From the NCBI GenBank assembly GCA_030407315.1, contig JALQPE010000207.1:1-32787 (forward strand): a stretch of DNA of 32,787 nt. Direction: 5' to 3'. Positions 1 through 9,576 of this stretch are shown here, piece by piece; position 1 is the stretch's first letter; the number at the start of each line of letters is the position of its first letter. This stretch comes from Asparagopsis taxiformis. Taxonomy: Eukaryota > Rhodophyta > Florideophyceae > Bonnemaisoniales > Bonnemaisoniaceae. The notes beneath the pieces are model-generated. The model had not been told where the DNA came from. It saw only the letters and a program-made list of their open reading frames with translations, and ran no database searches. A program made the position numbers and the translations under genes.

Positions 1-1791
1 AGCAAGACGTTCTGCTTCCCTCTTCTCAGCTGCTGCAAGACGCGTGGCAGGACGTTCCTGTCCTCCCTCTTTTGCTGCGGCAGGGACGGTCTTCTGCTTC
101 TTTCGGGTGCTCAGAGGTGCCTCTTCTATTGCTTTCGTCGCGACAGCAGGAATCACTTCTTCAGCCACCACATTTGGGAGTAATTTCCTGTTCTTCCTCC
201 ACAACAGCAGAAACTTCCTGCTCTGCTTCGGCTTCGGCAGATACTCCTTCTTCTGCTTGAACAGGACCAGAAGTTTCCACAGTTTCCTTCTCTGTAGAAT
301 TATTTCCCTGTTCTGCGGCAGTAGGTCTTCTTCGTCTTTCTGCTTTGGCGCCATCAACAAGTGCTTTTTCTATTTCTCCGGGGGTCATGCGATTCCGTTC
401 CCCTCCTCCTCCTCCGCTTTCGTCTCCTGCATTGCTTTGTCCCGGTAGCATATTCCAGTTTGTCGTAAAAACTGTTTGTAAAAATCCCGTTCTTGGTTCT
501 CAGACTGCTACTGTCTACCACGTCGTCATGAAAGTCGACAAGGACGAATACAATGGCTCTCCATGCGATGATCATTATCCCGACCTCCTTCGCGTTTTCT
601 GCTGCCAAATCCGTTCGCACGAATTCCTCCATCTTGCAGAGTTCAACCACTTGCGGACGACCTCTGCCATATCATAGATGGCCAACAGAGCCAGTAGCCA
701 AGTGCGCATCGTGAACGGACTTCCGCTCCGATATTTCTGACAAGTCCTCTTCTCCTCCTCATCCTTGTCCACGACGCTGTCATCTCGAGCACAAACCACT
801 GGAACCACTCCTTATCGCGCGTCCCGCGTCCGTCCGTGCCATTGCGGAATATTGCGTTATTGACAAGATCGAGCACGCACCCGTACATATCGGCAGAGTC
901 AATTCGAGAAAGTCCGGATCTCTTCCCTCGGTTCTTGCATCCTCGATTTCTCTGTTCCTATCCAAAGCATTGTAAACGCTAGGGATAGAGCTCCAGTACA
1001 CGAAAGCAACGCTGTCTGTGCGATTGAACCCCTTCGCATGTTGATGTACTGCCTATACGAGTTCTCCGAACGGTTCCTGTCGGACGGCAGAATATAGCTC
1101 ACTTCTTTCAGAATAGGATAAGCCGGACAACAGGAAGATCCATCTGGTTGGAAAACCTGAGAAACTCTATGACCGCACACACATTGTCGGCAATGCTCAC
1201 AGAAGCGACATCGTGAGTTTGTATATTGGCTTCGAGAGACAGTTTTCAGAACCTCCAGCGCATCGAAAATTAGACGCCCGTTCGGCGCAATCAACTGTTG
1301 TACCCAACCAATTCCAAGGAATCCCTGTTCTTTCCTGAGTACTTCTCCAGGCATAGTTGCAGAGCAGCTATGCGATGAGAGCCATCGATGCAGTAAAACT
1401 CGTCTCCTTCGTTATCTCCATTTTGCAGACTGTATCATAGTTCCAGTGGTAGAGAAACCTCTATCCATGAAAATGCTGCCAGTTCGTTTACACGACCCGG
1501 TCGCACCAAACGGGAGGTCACTGTCGGAAATTTCACTTTGCGAGGATCAACTTGCACTTGAAAGCTGTACTGAGCAATAGTGATGCTTTTCTCTTCAGCA
1601 GAAGGAGAATTGCTCTTCTCCGCTGTAGTATTCATGATACTATTGTCTCCCATTGTAATCCCTGCAATCTCAGTTCGTTCAATCGGTTCTCTGTTCAAAT
1701 GTTGTGTAGACGATGAAATCCACAATTGTGGTACCTCCGAGTGCGCTTCCCGTCTCTCAGCTTCCTCTCTTATACTGTCCGGACAAGACAT
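1..1791 (-). pseudogene. Decayed ParB-domain gene, cut by the window edge
   Basis: The reading frame is broken several times, but pieces in different minus-strand frames line up with the ParB-dioxygenase proteins elsewhere in the window. Around 1440-1620 there is a stretch containing VQVDPRKVKFPTVTSRLV. At about 1380-1425 a shifted frame reads EFYCIDGSHRIAALQL, the ParB core signature (compare YYIVDGLHRRRAL in the intact copy). Near 1280 another frame reads APNGRLIFDALEVLKTVS, matching the RPDG...EDVLYLSQ stretch that follows the ParB domain in the better copies. From about 450 to position 1 the frames encode a Glu/Ala/Lys-rich linker, with a one-base slip near 170, and it runs off the window. 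No dioxygenase part is inside the window. A pseudogene is the simplest reading; an old, divergent subfamily is likely because the core is DGSHR rather than DGLHR. Confidence 0.55.
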
Positions 1792-2470
1792 TCCCTACCT
1801 ACCTTCAGTCCTGATGAACCTTACGCTGCACCCGCTCAGCACCTCTGACTCTACCTGATCCTGATACCTCCACAAAGCGTTTAGCCCTTTCCATCAATCT
1901 ACACCTAATAGTATGTACCTCTAGCGCATATAATGCATCGAACCCGTTTACCTCACCACGTCAATTATCATTCATATTCCAACAACCTATTTCATCCACA
2001 CTCTCCACCTCGCTTCTTCTTCCGTACATTGATTCCTATCAATCGATTCTACGTGAGTTTTATACATTTACTACGATCCACCTCTCCTACAAGTCTGAAA
2101 ATTCATTTCTACACTAACTTTTGCTACTCACAATGAAAACGGTTCCCGTGCAGGCCACTGCTTGAATTTCTTCCTATTGGCGTACTCGGCTGCAAAGGAT
2201 TCATAGACTATTTAAACGGTGATCATATAAATGGTTTTCAATGTGCTCCAATGGACAATACACCCAAGAACATCAATATGAATTCATTTCAACTACCTAT
2301 TCACTACTGCGATTCAGTTTTCTTGCATACCAAATCTCATTGCGTTCCTACCCTAGTCGATTCAAAATGCTTCCTCTCGTCAGTTGATCAATATTCCTTA
2401 TTCCTTACAACGAGCAGGTCCTCTGGACATCCTAAAGTTGGTTACTTAACCTTAACTATCGATGAATTTG
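1792..2470. other. AT-rich intergenic stretch, no gene seen
   Basis: The stretch is pyrimidine-rich and AT-rich, with only short chance reading frames. I see no RNA gene or clear promoter. It separates the decayed ParB gene from the palindrome array. Confidence 0.5.
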
Positions 2471-2997
2471 CTGTAATGAAACGTTTTCTTACAGCAAAGT
2501 CATCGTTACGATACTTTGCTGTAAGAAAAAACATTACAGCAGCCATGATTTCTTTACCGGGTAAAAAATTGTGGCCGCTGTAATGAAACGTTTTCTTACA
2601 GCAAAGTCATCGTTACGATGACTTTGCTGTAAGAAAAGAAAACATTACAGTAGCCATGATTTCTTTCCGGGTAAAAAATTGTGGCCGCTGTAATGAAACG
2701 TTTCTTACAGCAAAGTCATCGTAACGATGACTTTGCTGTAAGAAAGCAAATCATTACAGCGGCCACAATTTTTTTACCCGGTAAAAATTTCTTGCTGATT
2801 TTTTTACCCGGTAAAAAATTCTTCGGCCACTGCAAGGAAACGGTTCCTTACAGCAAAGTCATCGTTACGATGACTTTGCTGTAAGAAAGCAAATCATTAC
2901 AGCTGCCACGATTTTTTTACCCGGTAAACATTCTTGGCCACTGTAATGGAAACGTTTTCTTACAGCAAAGTCATCGTAACGATGACTTTGCTGTAAG
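2471..2997. repeat. Tandem array of five palindromic units
   Basis: Five near-identical hairpin units start at about 2471, 2578, 2688, 2829 and 2941. The inner stem is TTACAGCAAAGTCATCG paired with CGATGACTTTGCTGTAA, and the outer stem is CTGTAATG paired with CATTACAG. Spacing is about 107-141 bp. The spacers carry a second small palindrome, TTTACCCGGTAAA or close variants. The last unit lacks its outer right arm. The array lies just past the 3' end of the broken transposase gene at 3120-6919, the same relative place as the 8719-9567 array has next to the second transposase. Transposase-binding subterminal repeats, a foldback-type element or a transcription-end structure are all possible. Confidence 0.9.
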
Positions 2998-3119
2998 CAT
3001 ACCTCCCTCCATCCTCTCAGATCCTCTCCCCACTACTTTGCACCAATCCACCACCACCGCCCTAGAGTGTACAATTCATATGTGATGCATCTGGTTATTC
3101 ATTTTATTCTTCCCTAAAA

Positions 3120-6100
3120 TCATGCAGCCCTCGGTGGAAATCCGTCTCGCCTACATAGTGCATATATCTCTCCACCCTCCAGCAGTCCGGGTCCGTGCCT
3201 TACCTCCCTCATGTTCTCATCATATTCGCATACACTCCCATTGCAATAGTGCATACCAAACACCTCAGTGACTCCCTCACTCATCTCCACAATTACTGTT
3301 CGTCGCCTCTCTTCGACCTTGAACACTCCTTCATCAGTTTTTCGCAAACCCAGGCAACTCCATAAGCTGTACCTTGCTCATCTCTCGCACTCTCGTTCCT
3401 CAGGATAAAAAACGCTAGAACAATAAAAAACCGCGGTTCATAATTAATTCTTCCCCGCATTATCTCTGATGTGAGACGAGACGCCGGGTACAGAATCGCT
3501 TGTGAAGTTGCACCATCCTCACATTTCATCTGTTCAGGGCAAAACAGCATGGATGATAGCTCCTGATTCTAGAGAGCCAGACCTCTGCACTGTTTTCCTT
3601 CCCACTCTGTCGTAGTGCTTCTAGAAACTCTTCTCACCCTTCGGCATACTTTCCACACCCGCTTGTTCCGCTTCCGTACCTTTCGGTAAAGAACCGTTTG
3701 AAAACACCTACAGCACCCTCTGCCATATCACATTTTCCATTCATGTACTCCTTGACCTCGTCAATAGATATACCTCCATGCCCTCTCCACGTCACAATTT
3801 CACCATCCGCCGACAATATCTTTCCTCGACGCTGGGAGAGAAGCTGGAGAACCGGTTCCTGGAAGCAGTTTTTCACTACCTCGTCTTCCACATCTATTTC
3901 TCTCCCTAGCTCCTGTGAAAGAACGTTGACCATTTGAGAGCATTCGGACGAGGACCAATGTTGTGGCTCCATGCCGATTTCGCGCAAAACAATGGCCACT
4001 CTCGTCTGCCAGTCATCCGCAAGAACTAATTCCAGCGCTGAAAGCTGTTCGCTTTGGTGATTGGACATTCTCACACCCTTTCTTCAGCGGCTGATGCATC
4101 CGTTCGAATATAAGCTCCTGCACGTGCTTCACAGAGCCGTAGGCAGGAAGCGTATGAACACAAAACTCGACAAGACGATGAACATTAGGCTTGTCCAAAT
4201 GTGCTCCTGCTCCCTTCACTTTCCGACAATACTCATTCAACGTCTCCACGTAGTCTACAGTTCTTCCCAGAATGTATTCATTCCTGCCACCTTCTCCGTC
4301 AGCCGTCTCTACTTCATGGGGACCGTCTTTCCACATACGGGCATGAAACTAATACACGAAACCAGCTTCTGAAACATCACTACTAGTTTGACGGCCCCAT
4401 CAAATTTTTCACGATGACCTTCCCCTTTCCCATCCATCATTCGAGCTGCGTTTTCGAATGCCATAGGTGCTATCAGCAGCACACTGAATATGTCACTCAT
4501 GTTCATGGAAAGCAGATTGTTGGTTCCAAATAAACGTTTCTGCCTTCCCATCCTGAACTTCTTCAGAGCGCCCAGAATTTGCAATTCAGCTACCTCTCGA
4601 ATTCGTGGGCTGGCAGCTGAAATACAAGCGTTCAGTACATCTTGTGCCAGTCCAGACAATAGATGGTCAGGTGCTATCACTGCGGAACGGTACGGGTCAA
4701 AAATTGCTGGGACAACTGAAACTCCGTTTTCCGTCTTCGGTACTTCTTCCTGCACTGCTTCCAAGGAAGTGCTCAGGACATGAAATGGTAAATCTTCCCC
4801 TTCTTCTGCAGCCAGTCCGAGAGTGCGAAGCTGGGTTTCTGTGGCATCCTTACGTGTCGATGCATTCCGATACTTGCTCCTGGCATGCGTCGATGTTTGC
4901 CCGTTCACTACCGAAGTGTATGCATTCTTCGTGCCACCAGTACTGCTCAGGTCATATTTGCGGAAACTGCAGATGTGGCACGGAGAGTTTGATGTGTGTC
5001 CAAGAACATCCAGGGTATGTGAAACTGCAGGATAGTCTCCAATGCTCCCCACTGGTCTAGAAATACCACATATCTTCTCCCTCTGCATTTTTCGTTGGGA
5101 AACCCTCTGTGCTTCCTCGCACTATATCTTGAACGATATATCGCAATACACAATTTGTGGACACTCCCGGAGGTGGCAAACCAATCACTCGAACCGCTTG
5201 GTAGCTTCCCCTTTTCCGAGGCGGTAGATTGAGAGGTAACATATAGCATCCACCAAAACTTCCCTTCCTGCTTGTGAATGGTTCAAAGTCATCCGTGTAA
5301 AGGAGAAATCGGTAAACAAAGTAGTTTCGACCATCCTCCAGCTTTCCCCAACATGGTGCATCTTCTCGCGGAGACGCTGGGTGCCATTGCGACCTGTGGT
5401 CTCCGAAACCATCCGAGAACACCCCTGAAACACGAATTTCTTCATAGTTGGGGCTTCCTAGTCTATCGGGCGGGTTTCTGGCTCTTCAGCAAAGCTCGCG
5501 CCCGGTGAAAAGCAAAGTAACATGGTGGATGCTTCTCCGACCTGCTCTTTCAAATACCTGTTCACCAATACGACGTGTGGAACAATATCACCCTCTTCCA
5601 TTCCAATTGGTAATAGAACGGTTATCACGTCCCCAGCTCGTGTTCCTTTTCCCTTGGCTCCTGCTCCGATTACACATTGCGATATCGCTCGCAGAGCATG
5701 CTGCCTCTCCCATTCCAATAGATGTGACATTCGCGGCTGCAGATATTTTTCGACATGCACATCATGCTCACCGTCGTGTCGAGCCTCATAGGTAACTATG
5801 GTCCTAGCATGAAGTTCCCACAACGACGTAACCGCCACTCTTCTCCTCTTCGGTTTCCCACCATCTCTGTCATTCTTCCTGAACCCTTTTGCTCTTTCGA
5901 TGACGGCAACCTGACGAGCTCCTGGATGACATCGGATTCGAATTGCTGTTCCATCAGGTACATAAATGTGCTTCAAACCCTTTTTCCCATCGCTGTCAAT
6001 GGGAACAACTGCTGTGCGAACGAATGGGTCGCTCAAAACCCCTCCCTGCACTTTGCAATGAACGAATCTTCAATGCTGCACTCTGCGGTTGATTTTTCTC

Positions 6101-6919
6101 CTTCCGAGCTTCGATTGTTCGCATCACTGCGGAATGCTTTAAAGATTGGTCGAGTCTGGACATCTTTCAGAGCCCATGTGCTTGGGTACAATACGAACTT
6201 TCGCCATTCCTCCACAATTGTCTCTGTCATCTGTTGTTCCACGGGTTCCTACTGCACCTCGATGCTGTGCAGCTCTTGCTCCGCTCTTTCGAAGGTCTAT
6301 CGGAAACTCGATGTCACAGCTCTTTGCATAGCAGTGTTTCCTCAAGAATGGTAGTATCTTCTGTCGCATCACAGAGTCCGACGGGACGTGCTCACTTGGA
6401 TCTCTGCGGAAATTCATTCCGAACAGGGTACCTTCATAGTGGGCTCTTGTCATTCTTTGAGTTCCACTCAGCTGAAGAGCCCCATACATCGCAGGCCATT
6501 GTAGTAATGCCTTGAAATCACCACATGCTTCATCCCCAGCATTTCGGTCTATCGGGCCTCCAGTTGAAATGGAATCAGAACCTCGTCCGGTTGCTTCTTC
6601 CGATTCCATTAGCGTGCTCGATGCTACGTAGATGTCACTTCCAGCTTCATCGTTGTTGCTGTACACATCAATACAACCTTCTATTGTGTCCCCATAGGGA
6701 TTGGGGACTCCAATAGGTCATCTGTGGTACACTCACGTCGTAGCTCATTACCTCTCGGGATTTCTTTGTTCATGCAGGCTGCATCACTGCTGCGGATTTC
6801 TCCCTGCAGTTTCCCAGGAAGCTGTTTACTGGGACTGGCCCATTGAGTGAATCGAATCTCGCCTTTGTCCTACGACTTGTGTTTTCTTTCTTTCGAATAG
6901 GAGTCCGTCTCGGAGCCAT
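3120..6919 (-). pseudogene. Tnp2/KDZ-like transposase, copy 1, frameshifted
   Basis: Minus-strand fragments in alternating frames together give about 1,260 codons of one protein. It starts at an ATG at 6919 (MAPRRTPIRKKENTSRRTK, a basic N-terminus). The central block is shared with the copy at 9577-12165: YRFLLYTDDF near 5290, then GGCYMLPLNLP, VIGLPPPGVSTN, DYPAVSHTLDVLGH, the SPCHIC zinc knuckle and VPAIFDPYRS. Beyond the point where copy 2 stops, it continues with NVHRLVEFCVHTLP...ELIFERMHQPLKKG at about 4080-4190, the H...E...ER.H..LK pattern typical of Tnp2/KDZ transposase C-termini. The likely end of the similarity is near 3120. Frame changes near 6770, 6050, 5430, 5070, 4330, 4070, 3600 and 3340 make it non-functional unless they are base-calling errors. 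The family call rests on motif order and is moderately sure. Confidence 0.65.
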
Positions 6920-7508
6920 CTTGATGTTTTTGTTCTTTTCTTCTTCGCTCAGTTTTGTTGCATAGAATACAACTCTAAACTTCTATGACATGACTACTAT
7001 CTCAATACAGTACTACTACTTTTAACCGTTACGAAACCTTTCCAGGCTTTCATTCGATCCAATGAACTGGTTCACCACAATGCTTTGCCCTATGCTCATT
7101 GCTTTATGCACATTGATTGCTATTTCATCCGGACTCAACATCGTTTTGCTATCTTGTATCGCATCCCCTAACCACAAACCCAGCCAAGATGTCCATTTCC
7201 GGAAAACGGCCGTTTATTTCGCAGTGATGCTCTAGGCACTAATACTGAATCTGATTTTCTCATACACGTACTTCCTACTCGTATACTCTACCATTTTCGG
7301 CCCTATTTACAAGTTGAAAGCACAATCTCTCGTTGAATCGTACTCGGTGTGATATCTTAAATTAGCATAAATTTATATATTGCAATGCAGATTCACTGCT
7401 CGCTTGCAACATGAAAATTATAAAATTTCTCCCACACTGCTGTTTCCTAGCCGCCCACATCCACGTGGCCCGCTTTGACTGCCTGCCAAGTGTGCTCAGA
7501 GCATGCAA

Positions 7509-7516
7509 TGACGTCA
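7509..7516. promoter_or_regulatory. TGACGTCA palindrome (bZIP/CRE-type site)
   Basis: This is a perfect TGACGTCA octamer, the site classically bound by bZIP factors of the CREB/ATF type. A second copy lies 143 bp downstream. Function is inferred from the motif only. Confidence 0.35.
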
Positions 7517-7651
7517 TCGATATATACCGTCCAAATCATCACTGGAAGCGCGGACTCCTCGTCCAGGAAAGTGCGCCATTTTTCCTACTCCTCGCCTCCC
7601 CCTTTCCAGTAGGCCCCATATGCTAGTGTTTTTCCTATATTTCTGTAGTGA

Positions 7652-7659
7652 TGACGTCA
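7652..7659. promoter_or_regulatory. TGACGTCA palindrome, second copy
   Basis: This is the second perfect TGACGTCA octamer, about 220 bp upstream of the hairpin at 7872. Two exact 8-mers within 150 bp in a non-coding region are unlikely by chance and mark a possible promoter. Confidence 0.35.
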
Positions 7660-7871
7660 TTATAGACTAGAGAAGGCGGTAGAAGATACAATAATTTTGC
7701 GCCTGTTCTGCCAGGTCATGTGCTTCAAAGCGTAATTCGCACCCTAGGTATCGTTTTTCTGGGCCTCCCATCGCACCGCTCCCGTTTCAAATTCATCCCT
7801 CTATTGTTAGAGTACACGTCATTTCCGCCGCAGAGTGCTACTTAAACACAGATTCTGGAAGATCCCTGTTT

Positions 7872-8026
7872 CCATCTTCATATCCGTCGGAAGCAAAGCA
7901 ACAACCCTGGCCGTGGAAGCCGTATAGATCATCTAAACTGCTTCCAAAGCGTAAGTTTTAGATCATCAATACGGCTCCCAAGGCCAAAGTTGTTGCTTTG
8001 TCTCCGACGGATATGAACCATGATGG
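7872..8026 (+). ncRNA. Long imperfect hairpin, possible small-RNA precursor
   Basis: The left arm, from CATATCCGTCGGAAGCAAAG at 7879, pairs with the right arm ending CTCCGACGGATATG at 8015. The arms are about 60 nt with scattered mismatches, and the loop lies around 7940-7953. Pairing also extends outward through CCATC and GATGG with a small bulge. Imperfect pairing, a short loop and position at the start of an apparently spliced transcript recall a microRNA precursor. The alternative is that the left arm is an inverted partial duplication of the right arm, which can be read as coding (see next entry). Single copy in this window. Confidence 0.4.
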
Positions 8027-8449
8027 TACGTTTCCACAACTCACGCCACTAACCCAGTTTTCTATTCGTTTTCTCTTTCTCAGGTTTCCAGTCGGTGAGT
8101 GTTCCAATTCTACTTTCATTTATCTTTCTCTCTTACCACTTCTCCACTAATTTTCTTTTCTGCCTGTGAGTACATATCTCAATTTGGGATGCAATGGTAT
8201 TTGTTAAGGTACGTTAGTCTCCTAATCACCATCAATTTCCCTCTCCAATTCAACGTCACTAACTTGTTTCCTTTCTCTACATCATTTTTTCTTCTCTCTT
8301 CATTTCCTAGCTTATTCATGCAGCTCAATCAGTTGATAGATTTCTAGACTTTTCTAGTAGTTTTAGTTTTACTCGTCGGAATAGTGTTAGTTGTAGTAGC
8401 ATTTTTAACATAGGGATTGTTTATTCTCAATGTAGCCTGCGCAAATAAA
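7962..8449 (+). other. Candidate small spliced transcript with three introns
   Basis: Three intron-like segments occur in a row: 8026-8083 (GTACGT...CAG, CACTAAC at 8047), 8095-8170 (GTGAGT...GAG, CACTAAT near 8145) and 8209-8310 (GTACGT...TAG, CACTAAC at 8257). Each has a pyrimidine-rich tract before its 3' end. If all three are removed, an ATG at 8013 reads through four exons for 32 residues to a TAG at 8345-8347. The frame is open upstream to 7962, with ALSPTDMNHDGFQS across the first junction. The second exon would be only 11 nt. AATAAA at 8444 could be a polyadenylation signal. I do not recognise the peptide. The splice signals are good. The reading frame alone is weak evidence because 33 codons can stay open by chance. 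Confidence 0.35.
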
Positions 8450-8718
8450 CAAATCCAGAGTGAAGCTTCCCATATCGCACCCTCTTAGATTGCTACCTAT
8501 CCTACCGCGTATACCTCTCGCTAGCTCATAGTCACTACGAAATAAAAATTCCTAGCCGTACTATTCTGTCCATTCCCATATGAATACCGTCCATGCCCCA
8601 TCCTCATAGCGCTAGAACTGCCTTCCTCTACCCAGAAAGATGCCCACGACAGCGTGACGCTCCATCTCATCCACCACTCCCAGACACCGAATTTTACTAT
8701 ATCAGGACACTACTTTTA
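8350..8718. other. Intergenic stretch, no gene seen
   Basis: Apart from the AATAAA at 8444-8449, I see nothing supported here. It leads directly into the minisatellite. Confidence 0.4.
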
Positions 8719-9238
8719 CTGTCTCCAGGTGCTGCCCAGGGCAGCACGAAATACTGTCTCCAGGTGCTGCCCAGGGCAGCACGAAATACTGTCTCCAGGT
8801 GCTGCCCAGGGCAGCACGAAATACTGTCTCCAGGTGCTGCCCAGGCAGCACGAAATACTGTCTACAGGTGCTGCCCAGGGCAGCACAAAGTACTGTCTAC
8901 AGGTGCTGCCCAGGGCAGCACGAAATACTGTCTACAGGTGCTGCCCAGGGCAGCACAAAGTACTGTCTACAGGTGCTGCCCAGGGCAGCACAAAGTACTG
9001 TCTACAGGTCTGCCCAGGGCAGCACAAAGTACTGTCTACAGGTACTGCCCAGGGCAGCACAAAGTACTGTCTACAGGTACTGCCCAGGACAGTGAAAATC
9101 CTGTCTCCAGGTACTGCCCAGGACAGTGAAAATCACTGTCTCCAGGTACTGCCCAGGACAGTGAAATCACTGTCTCCAGGTACTGCCCAGGACAGTGAAA
9201 ATCACTGTCTCCAGGTACTGCCCAGGACAGTGCACCGT
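8719..9238. repeat. Palindromic minisatellite, about 15 units of 33-35 bp
   Basis: Units start at about 8719 and repeat every 33-35 bp. The first ten carry the palindrome GTGCTGCCCAGGGCAGCAC (single central A) between CTGTCTCCAG or CTGTCTACAG and GAAATA or AAAGTA. From about 9067 the unit changes to GGTACTGCCCAGGACAGTGA, so ACTGTC and GACAGT become the pairing arms. Unit variants are ordered along the array: CTCC then CTAC, GAAATA then AAAGTA, GTGC then GTAC. This indicates growth by unequal exchange or slippage. Long reading frames through it exist only because the units are nearly in phase. Confidence 0.95.
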
Positions 9239-9567
9239 GTTGGTTCCATCTATTGTCCCAGGCAGCGTATTTCACTATCCGGCCATGTTGCCTTGGCCAA
9301 TACAAAACACTATCCGCCAACACTGCCCAGTACAGTAAATTACATCATATCCAACTATTGAATAAATCATTAATTTTTACTGTCTCCATTCACTGCCTCA
9401 GACAGTACTGTGAGACAGTGTTTTTTACTGTCTGCAGACAGTGTTCCGTACTGTCTGCCAGACAGTGCAAATCACTGTCTCCAAGTGTGGCATTAATTTT
9501 CATTTGCCGCATAGTGATTTTTACTGTCTCAGACAGTAAAAATCACTGTCTCGCAGTACTGTCTGAG
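9239..9567. repeat. Diverged palindromes sharing ACTGTC/GACAGT
   Basis: The regular array gives way to irregular palindromes that keep the same core: CACTGTCT and AGACAGTG recur at varied spacing, for example around 9380-9480 and 9525-9567. The block ends within about 10 bp of the truncated 3' end of the transposase gene at 9577. It looks like an older part of the same array, or like subterminal binding sites of the neighbouring element. Confidence 0.8.
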
Positions 9568-9576
9568 GCCCCCTTT

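Larger units (their letters stand above)
6920..7871. other. Intergenic region, possible promoter
   Basis: I find no convincing coding region here. The right half contains two perfect TGACGTCA palindromes and a further CACGTCAT near 7817, all upstream of the hairpin and intron-like signals that begin at 7872. It could serve as a promoter for that transcript (rightward) or for the broken transposase (leftward). Confidence 0.4.

Noticed and set aside
44..448. Plus-strand Phe/Ser-rich frame of 134 codons
   Set aside because: It is the antisense of the Glu/Lys/Ala-rich linker of the minus-strand ParB pseudogene.
8719..9238. CRISPR-like regular repeats
   Set aside because: The whole 33-35-bp unit repeats and there are no unique spacers. 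The context is eukaryotic with no cas genes. It is a minisatellite.
8593..9361. Long reading frames of 178 and 235 codons through the minisatellite
   Set aside because: They exist because the repeat length stays nearly in phase. The encoded peptides are only translated repeat in several frames.
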